From the NCBI GenBank assembly GCA_003448875.1, contig DLXG01000161.1, forward strand, positions 1 through 11,649: a stretch of 11,649 nucleotides of DNA. Direction: 5' to 3'. Shown here piece after piece: positions 6,970 to 11,649 of this stretch. The number at the start of each line of letters is the position of its first letter. Within the stretch, counting starts at the first letter, position 1. Both the position numbers and the translations under genes were made by a program. Source of the DNA: Anaerolineaceae bacterium (GTDB taxonomy: Bacteria > Chloroflexota > Anaerolineae > Anaerolineales > Anaerolineaceae). Below the pieces are notes generated by a model. That model was not told the DNA's origin, ran no database searches, and saw nothing but the letters and a program-made list of their open reading frames with translations.

Positions 6970-7509
6970 TTACCTCAACATACTGCTAAAAAACAAGGCA
7001 ATATCCTGATTGGCGTAATATTGATCATTGTAACCGCTAAACTCAAAGCCCAATTTGAGCGCCATGCGGATAGCAGGGGCATTTTTAGAATGGGTTTCCA
7101 AAATCATTCGCCGCAAACCTCTCCGGCCGGCCCATCCCTGGGCTGCCAGCACCAACGCACTGGCAATTCCTTCCCGCCGGCAGTGAGCCGCCACCGCCAG
7201 ATGCGCAACCCAGGCGGTGCGTGTTCCCAGCCTTTCTTCCACACCAATATAGCCCACCACTTCTCCGTTCAAGACCGCGGCGAGTAAGATGGTCTGCTGC
7301 CGCAGGCGTTCCGGCAGGCTTTCCATGCTGTACGGATATTCTACCTTGACCGAGCGCGGTAATCGTACCTCGCGAAAGGTAACCGATAATTGAGTTTCTT
7401 CAACCAAACGCTCCATTTGCCACACATAATCACTCTTCCCATAATGCTCAAGGGACATTAATACCGGAATTTCGCTAATCTGAGCAGGTCTCACTTCGAT
7501 TTCAGGCAT
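6970..7509 (-). CDS. GNAT-family N-acetyltransferase
   Basis: A 179-residue cytoplasmic protein predicted to transfer an acetyl group from acetyl-CoA to an amine on an unknown substrate. The GNAT fold core is visible: strand 4 WVAHLAVAAHCR (about 100-111) leads into the acetyl-CoA pyrophosphate-binding loop RREGIA (111-116). It is followed by motif B features ETHSKNAPAIRMALKLGFEFSGY (about 138-160) typical of RimI-like enzymes. The first 70 residues are longer than in minimal RimI and may shape substrate choice. The ATG at 7509 is preceded by GGAGGA at close spacing. It lies 13 bases after the membrane-anchored protein gene and 19 bases before the membrane-GAF-HTH gene, so the three are very likely cotranscribed. 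The substrate cannot be deduced. Confidence 0.9.
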   Translation of the reverse strand: MPEIEVRPAQISEIPVLMSLEHYGKSDYVWQMERLVEETQLSVTFREVRLPRSVKVEYPYSMESLPERLRQQTILLAAVLNGEVVGYIGVEERLGTRTAWVAHLAVAAHCRREGIASALVLAAQGWAGRRGLRRMILETHSKNAPAIRMALKLGFEFSGYNDQYYANQDIALFFSSMLR

Positions 7510-7522
7510 ATTCCTCCACGAT

Positions 7523-8224
7523 TTACGGAGCAGAAATTCTCACCGGAATGACACAGGCCGGAAAAACATTATTGACGTTATCAGTTACCACCAGCCGCAA
7601 ACGGTAATCGCCGGGTGTCAGCGTCGAAGTATCCCACTGTCCGCTTCCTTCTCCGCCCAGCGGTTGATCCACAATGACTCGATCACCAGCAGCGATGGTC
7701 ACCCATAAATTAGAATTCTGCTCGCTGTATTCATATTTATAAAAACCAAGATTGGGTACACTAACCGTTCCCCGCAGGGTTACCAGACCCTTCAAAGTCT
7801 CACCAGCCTTCGGGAAAGTCCACTCGATCACTCCCGGAATACAGCCATCCTGATCGGTCACATCCAAAGTCGGGATACCCATTGCTTCTGCCTGAGGGGT
7901 TTCCACCAAAACCGGTGAAAGGGTAGCCGTGGGGGTTGCCAGCAGATCCGCCGTGGGGGTGGCCATGGCCTGAACATTGGGAAAGTCCGGAAATACCACA
8001 GCGGTCAATACAAATTCTGAAGCGCCCAATAACAGGACAAACAAAAAGATAGAAAGGGATGATCGGAAACGGCGCTGGGCACTTTCTTTTTCCAATCCAA
8101 ACACGGCCGTACGCAATTCCTGCAGGGCTGCCAGCATCCGCCGCATGGCAAAAAAACCCGTCCCTGCCAGGATGAGATAAATCCAGGGCTCATAAGTTTT
8201 TAAAAAGCGGAGAACTTCTTCCAT
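7523..8224 (-). CDS. Membrane-anchored protein with extracytoplasmic beta-rich domain, function unknown
   Basis: A 233-residue protein I cannot assign to a characterised family. It has two hydrophobic segments (about 14-27 and 57-77) joined by a basic loop (RR, K, RRFR), which predicts that both ends face outside. A Thr/Pro-rich linker follows (about 87-110, with repeated ATPTA). Then comes a roughly 105-residue beta-rich domain (about 127-231) beginning CIPGVIEWTFPKAGETLKG and containing FYKYEYS, resembling immunoglobulin-like or fibronectin-like surface domains common in Anaerolineae. The only two cysteines, Cys128 and Cys224, bracket that domain and could form a disulfide. It sits 46 bases downstream of the phosphorylase gene and 13 bases before the GNAT gene. 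The ATG at 8224 has AGGCGGA upstream. Confidence 0.85.
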   Translation of the reverse strand: MEEVLRFLKTYEPWIYLILAGTGFFAMRRMLAALQELRTAVFGLEKESAQRRFRSSLSIFLFVLLLGASEFVLTAVVFPDFPNVQAMATPTADLLATPTATLSPVLVETPQAEAMGIPTLDVTDQDGCIPGVIEWTFPKAGETLKGLVTLRGTVSVPNLGFYKYEYSEQNSNLWVTIAAGDRVIVDQPLGGEGSGQWDTSTLTPGDYRLRLVVTDNVNNVFPACVIPVRISAP

Positions 8225-8270
8225 ATTCCGCCTTTAATCAATTGCAGGATTTAAGACTTCATCCATCAGA

Positions 8271-9113
8271 TCAGGCATTCAGCCGCCGCAGCACACCTCG
8301 AATTAGAGACGTAAGTTTGGGCACCAGAATTTTACCGGCTTCCAAAACCTCTTCGTGCGTCGTCACCGTACTGCCATCCAGATTGGCTTTGTTAGAAATA
8401 CCCGAAATGCCAAGCACGCGCATTTTACCATGCCGAGCAACAATTACTTCCGGGACAGTGGACATACCCACCGCGTCTGCCCCAATGGTACGTAAAAAGC
8501 GCAATTCGGCCGGAGATTCGAACGACGGGCCGGCCAGCCAGACATAAACCCCTTCGCGCAAATGAACGCCGGATTCCTTGGCTGCCTGCCGGCAAAATTC
8601 CATCAATTTTCGGTCATAAGGTTGACTCATATCCGGAAAACGCTCGCCAAACTCATCCAGATTCGGCCCACGCAGCGGATTCATGCCCGCCATACCTACC
8701 AGATTGATGTGATCTTTAATCAACATGACATCCCCCGGCAGATAATCCGGATGAATGGCACCAGCGGCATTGGTTACAATCAGCCCATCTACCCCAAGGC
8801 GCTGCATCACCCGGATGGGAAAACCAATCCGGCTGATCGGATACCCTTCATAAAAATGGGCACGGCCCTGCATGACCATGACCGGCTGGTTTTCCAACCG
8901 CCCCACAATCAACCGGCCGGCATGGCCGTGAATGGTGGAAACCGGCCAGTGCGGAATTTCGGCGTAAGGGATTACCACACTGTCCTCTACCTGCGCGGCC
9001 AGTTCTCCCAGCCCTGAGCCCAAAATAATTCCCGTCTTTGGTTGTACCTGCACCTGTTTCGATATGAAACCGGCTGCCTCATCAATTTCTGCCAGTGTGA
9101 TCCACTCAGACAA
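8271..9113 (-). CDS. punA: Purine nucleoside phosphorylase, trimeric 6-oxopurine type
   Basis: This enzyme splits inosine, guanosine and their deoxy forms with phosphate, releasing the base and (deoxy)ribose-1-phosphate for purine salvage in the cytoplasm. The 280 residues match the family length. Motifs are GSGLGE (32-37), HGHAG (62-66), GRAHFYEGY (83-91), TNAAGAI (114-120), GPSFESPAE (195-203) and GMSTVPEV (216-223). Residues equivalent to the human active site are present: Ser33, His64, His86, Tyr88, Glu199, Met217, Asn241 and probably His253. The Glu/Asn pair indicates 6-oxopurine specificity rather than adenosine use. The start is TTG at 9113, fixed by GGAGGTG 5 bases upstream; no in-frame ATG lies between it and an upstream stop. 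It leads the four-gene minus-strand unit and is divergent from the diguanylate cyclase gene. Confidence 0.96.
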   Translation of the reverse strand: MSEWITLAEIDEAAGFISKQVQVQPKTGIILGSGLGELAAQVEDSVVIPYAEIPHWPVSTIHGHAGRLIVGRLENQPVMVMQGRAHFYEGYPISRIGFPIRVMQRLGVDGLIVTNAAGAIHPDYLPGDVMLIKDHINLVGMAGMNPLRGPNLDEFGERFPDMSQPYDRKLMEFCRQAAKESGVHLREGVYVWLAGPSFESPAELRFLRTIGADAVGMSTVPEVIVARHGKMRVLGISGISNKANLDGSTVTTHEEVLEAGKILVPKLTSLIRGVLRRLNA

Positions 9114-9118
9114 CTCAG

Positions 9119-9125
9119 CACCTCC
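9119..9125 (-). promoter_or_regulatory. Ribosome-binding site supporting the TTG start of the phosphorylase
   Basis: GGAGGTG on the minus strand, 5 bases before TTG at 9113. The ATG overlapping this site (9128-9126) is out of frame with the phosphorylase. Confidence 0.75.
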
Positions 9126-9152
9126 ATTGAAGCGTTAATGGTTCCCTCGTGT

Positions 9153-9158
9153 ATTATA
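9153..9158 (-). promoter_or_regulatory. Perfect -10 box for the phosphorylase unit
   Basis: TATAAT on the minus strand, about 40 bases before the TTG start. No good -35 box lies at the expected distance (AAGCAG at 17 bases), so the promoter may be activator-dependent or rely on other contacts. Confidence 0.45.
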
Positions 9159-9217
9159 ACCGCAGTTTGCCAGGCCTGCTTTCCCAGTCGCACTTCTTAT
9201 GTGCCAATTGAACTTCA

Positions 9218-9227
9218 TTTCATGAAA
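9218..9227. other. 10-bp palindrome TTTCATGAAA in the divergent intergenic region
   Basis: A perfect dyad between the two divergent genes, just upstream of the proposed -35 box of the diguanylate cyclase. It could be an operator half or full site, but a 10-bp palindrome can arise by chance in AT-rich DNA. Confidence 0.2.
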
Positions 9228-9233
9228 AATTTT

Positions 9234-9262
9234 TTGTCCGATTTTGGTGTTCTCTCCATAAA
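9234..9262 (+). promoter_or_regulatory. Possible promoter of the diguanylate cyclase gene
   Basis: TTGTCC (9234-9239), a 17-base spacer and CATAAA (9257-9262), each matching the sigma-70 consensus at four of six positions, with an A/T run just upstream. It would give a leader of about 38 bases. Other AT-rich hexamers nearby (for example TATAGC at 9277) are alternatives. Confidence 0.3.
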
Positions 9263-9306
9263 TTGTAAACAAACTGTATAGCAATAAACCTCAAGAAATT
9301 TTTATA

Positions 9307-10890
9307 ATGGTCGAAAATACGATTGAAACGATGAAATCTCTCTTGACGATTCCCGCCAAACAACAACAGGCGCTGGTATTTCCTGCCGTCTTAATTGCAT
9401 TTATTCTCAATCTCTTTTTATTAACCTATTCTCTTATTGCCGGCCTAAACGATACCCAGAATCAAATCGCCCTCGCGACTGCTATCTTGAAATTAGCCTA
9501 TCTGGGTATTTTTTACATCCACCTCATCCCAATACTAGACCGTTATCCCGGCCGGCAATGGGTGATTCTGGCTGTCAATACAATTGTGGCCATTTTCATT
9601 GAGTTTTTGGACCACTCCTTACCGACAGGGTATTCTTTTACCTGTATCATCCTGATGACCGCTATCTCTTCTCTAATTTTCAAGCGCTGGTACACCTATA
9701 TCTTTCTCGCCAGCGCTACGGTTGCCCATATCGTCACACGCGGTCTTAACGGTCAAAACGTAATTGATACGATCTTCCTTGATTTGTTTTTCCTGCCCCT
9801 GATTGGTATTGCCACAACCGAAACCATGCTCAGGCTGCAAAGCTCTTTGCAATTTGAGATCAATCGCCAGCAGATTATCAATAAAGTATCTCGCAGTCTT
9901 TCTTCCTCTCTGGAAATTCATCAGGTCATCACCATGGTGACAACCGCCGTGCAAAGCGCCCTGGACGCAGATACCTACTACTTCGGATTACTTGAAGGCG
10001 ATACCGTCCATTTAGAATTATTTTACGATGATGGAGAATTTTTCCCGTCCATGAACGTGCCCTTAGAAGGTACGCTGGCCGGGCAGGTCATTCAAAGCCG
10101 CCAGCCGTTGCTAATTCAAGATTTACCGGAAGAACGCAAAAAACTCAACATCAACTTCAAACTGGTCGGCAAAAACCGTGTCAGCCTTTCGTGGCTGGGA
10201 GTACCGCTCATTTCCGGTAAGGAAGTTTTGGGCATCATCGCCGTGGCTTCTTACCAAAAAGCCGCGTTTGACCAGCGTGATCTGGAATTACTGGAAAACA
10301 TAGCCCAACGAGCCGCCATGGCACTGGATAATGCCTATCACCACCTTGAGGTAGAAACCCGCTCACAGAGGGACAGCCTGACCGGTGTGCTGAACCACAA
10401 CACATTTCTCGCCCGGCTGGAACAGGCTGTACAAACCGCACAGGTGTGCTCCCAACCCATTTGCCTGATCATGGTAGATATTGACCACTTCAAGAAATAT
10501 AATGATACCTACGGCCATCTGACCGGCGATAGAGTATTGATCGAATTAACTCAAACAATCCGCCACAATATTAAGAAAGATGATTTGGTGGGACGTTGGG
10601 GCGGTGAAGAATTTATTATTGCTCTGCCGGATACTCAACCTGAACAGGCCTTTCTGGTGGCCGAACGCATCCGCGCGGCCTGTCAAAAAATTATCATTCT
10701 GGATCGCGATAAAAAAGTTATCCCTGCCCCCACCATCAGTCAGGGGATTGCCTGTCTCCCAATAGATACCAACTCGCTTGAAAAGTTAATTGATATTGCC
10801 GATCAGCGCCTTTATCTGGCAAAAGAACGCGGACGCAACCAGATTCAAGCGCAGACACCCGTTGCCAATTCTTTGCTGTCTACAAATTAG
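9307..10890 (+). CDS. Membrane-bound diguanylate cyclase (membrane region-GAF-GGDEF)
   Basis: Predicted to make cyclic di-GMP from two GTP at the inner face of the membrane. The 527 residues start with about six hydrophobic segments (23-46, 55-77, 85-104, 108-125, 130-147, 155-172). A GAF domain follows (about 201-343), then a GGDEF domain (about 353-515). The catalytic signature is intact as GGEEF (432-436), with the metal/GTP-binding VDIDHFKKYND at 390-400, so activity is expected. The inhibitory I-site, normally RxxD five residues before the signature, reads KKDD (423-426), with Lys instead of Arg, so product inhibition may be weak. No EAL domain is present. The ATG at 9307 lacks a clear ribosome-binding site and is preceded by an AT-rich leader; the ATG at 9331 is an alternative. 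Its stop interlocks with the convergent threonine aldolase gene. Confidence 0.93.
   Translation: MVENTIETMKSLLTIPAKQQQALVFPAVLIAFILNLFLLTYSLIAGLNDTQNQIALATAILKLAYLGIFYIHLIPILDRYPGRQWVILAVNTIVAIFIEFLDHSLPTGYSFTCIILMTAISSLIFKRWYTYIFLASATVAHIVTRGLNGQNVIDTIFLDLFFLPLIGIATTETMLRLQSSLQFEINRQQIINKVSRSLSSSLEIHQVITMVTTAVQSALDADTYYFGLLEGDTVHLELFYDDGEFFPSMNVPLEGTLAGQVIQSRQPLLIQDLPEERKKLNINFKLVGKNRVSLSWLGVPLISGKEVLGIIAVASYQKAAFDQRDLELLENIAQRAAMALDNAYHHLEVETRSQRDSLTGVLNHNTFLARLEQAVQTAQVCSQPICLIMVDIDHFKKYNDTYGHLTGDRVLIELTQTIRHNIKKDDLVGRWGGEEFIIALPDTQPEQAFLVAERIRAACQKIIILDRDKKVIPAPTISQGIACLPIDTNSLEKLIDIADQRLYLAKERGRNQIQAQTPVANSLLSTN
10887..10890. other. Interlocked stop codons of two convergent genes
   Basis: The four bases TTAG hold TAG (plus, 10888-10890) ending the diguanylate cyclase and TAA (minus, 10889-10887) ending the threonine aldolase. 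There is no intergenic terminator between them; transcripts must read into each other's 3' ends or terminate within coding sequence. Confidence 0.9.
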
Positions 10891-11649
10891 CTCAACACAT
10901 CTCTAAACGCCGTAATCGTTTTTTCAACATCCTCATCGCCGATCCAGTAGTGCAACACCAGCCTGAACGTCTTTGGCCCGGTAATTCCTACCCGAATGCC
11001 GCGTTGGAATAATTCTTCTGCGATCTGACTGGCGTTTTTTGCAACCTCATCTTTCAAGGATACAAACACCATATTGGTTTCCGGCATTCCAAATGTTGGC
11101 TGCAAAGCCGGGATTTGAAATAATCCTTCGGCCAAACAGCGGGCACGCTGGTGATCTTCTACCAGTCGTTCGGTCATTTGCTCTAAGGCTACAATGCCCG
11201 CGGCAGCCAGCACACCTGCCTGGCGCATTCCCCCGCCGAGCATTTTCCGCACCCGGCGCGCTTTCTTAATAAATTCCTTTGACCCGCATAACACTGAGCC
11301 AACCGGCGCGCACAAACCCTTACTCAGACAAAAAGTAACCGAGTCGGCCGGTTCGGTCAGCTGGTTGACCGGCACCTGCAATGCAGCCGCCGCATTGAAA
11401 ACCCGCGCTCCATCCAGATGAAGCCTCAGTCCATTCTGGCGGGCCAGTTCCCCCACCCTGCGTGTGTATCCGGCATTCAACACCGTTCCCCCGCAGCGAT
11501 TGTGAGTGTTTTCCAGAATAATCAAGCGGCTGATCGGCTGATGAATATCCGCGCCGCGAATGGCTTTTTCCAGATCGCCCAACGCAATACTGCCGTCCGG
11601 CTGATTGGGTAAAGTATTCACAAAAACGCCCCCCAGCGCAGAAACTCCG
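10887..11649 (-). CDS. ltaE: Low-specificity L-threonine aldolase (start cut off by window edge)
   Basis: A pyridoxal-phosphate enzyme that cleaves L-threonine or L-allo-threonine to glycine and acetaldehyde in the cytoplasm. The open frame runs to the right edge, with GVSALGGVF ahead of the in-frame GTG at 11621, so the gene is 5'-truncated rather than starting there. About 253 residues are visible, against roughly 340 in the family, so some 90 N-terminal residues are missing. Visible hallmarks are ENTHNRCGG, HLDGARVFNAA (cofactor-binding Asp) and CLSKGLCAPVGSVL, whose Lys (codon 11319-11321) should form the Schiff base. The C-terminal small domain ends in a typical RLVLHYWIGDEDVEKTI stretch. 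Other fold-type I beta-eliminating lyases are possible, but the SKGLxAPVGS motif favours threonine aldolase. Confidence 0.93.
   Translation of the reverse strand, partial: GVSALGGVFVNTLPNQPDGSIALGDLEKAIRGADIHQPISRLIILENTHNRCGGTVLNAGYTRRVGELARQNGLRLHLDGARVFNAAAALQVPVNQLTEPADSVTFCLSKGLCAPVGSVLCGSKEFIKKARRVRKMLGGGMRQAGVLAAAGIVALEQMTERLVEDHQRARCLAEGLFQIPALQPTFGMPETNMVFVSLKDEVAKNASQIAEELFQRGIRVGITGPKTFRLVLHYWIGDEDVEKTITAFRDVLS

Noticed and set aside
7877..7966. Repeated ACC/GGG-rich stretch encoding the TP linker as a DNA repeat or CRISPR-like element
   Set aside because: The repetition follows from Thr/Pro-rich coding (ATPTA) and lacks regular spacing or dyad structure.
1..11649. Mobile element, prophage, defence island, tRNA or rRNA
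   Set aside because: No transposase, integrase, terminal repeats, array, tRNA-like cloverleaf or rRNA signature was seen; the genes are housekeeping or signalling types with uniform-looking composition.

Overview
The window looks like chromosomal core-genome DNA from a Gram-positive-type or monoderm-like bacterium, most likely a member of the Chloroflexota, class Anaerolineae. This assignment is inference. It rests on three things: the style of the 233-residue membrane-anchored protein (TP-rich linker, then a domain containing FYKYEYS), the membrane-GAF-helix-turn-helix protein, and the three-repeat S1 protein beside ftsK. Base composition is moderate, and there is no RNA gene, insertion sequence, CRISPR array or phage gene. 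Nearly all the sequence is coding.

Layout, reading the minus strand from right to left: (1) a probable four-gene unit, namely purine nucleoside phosphorylase (8271-9113), a membrane-anchored extracytoplasmic protein (7523-8224), a GNAT acetyltransferase (6970-7509) and a large membrane-GAF-HTH protein (5055-6950). It is probably transcribed from a promoter with a perfect TATAAT at 9153-9158. (2) An S1-repeat RNA-binding protein (4052-5002) and FtsK/SpoIIIE DNA translocase (1902-4055), joined by an ATGA stop/start overlap and preceded by a good promoter (5043-5072). (3) A CDP-alcohol phosphatidyltransferase (1163-1795), prolipoprotein diacylglyceryl transferase Lgt (321-1139) and the start of an ABC-transporter ATPase (1-280), preceded by a near-consensus promoter (1854-1882). 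On the plus strand, a membrane-GAF-GGDEF diguanylate cyclase (9307-10890) is divergent from the phosphorylase. Its stop codon interlocks with that of a low-specificity threonine aldolase (10887-11649, minus, start cut off by the window edge).

Functionally the window mixes housekeeping (purine salvage, translation or RNA binding, chromosome segregation, phospholipid and lipoprotein synthesis, threonine/glycine metabolism) with two membrane sensors that share a membrane-plus-GAF plan but have different outputs. One ends in a c-di-GMP synthase domain, the other in a helix-turn-helix-like module with no kinase. I see no obvious new multi-gene defence or mobile system. The membrane-GAF-HTH protein is the most interesting and least described component. 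Several start codons were revised from ribosome-binding-site evidence (S1 at 5002, Lgt at 1139, TTG for the phosphorylase).
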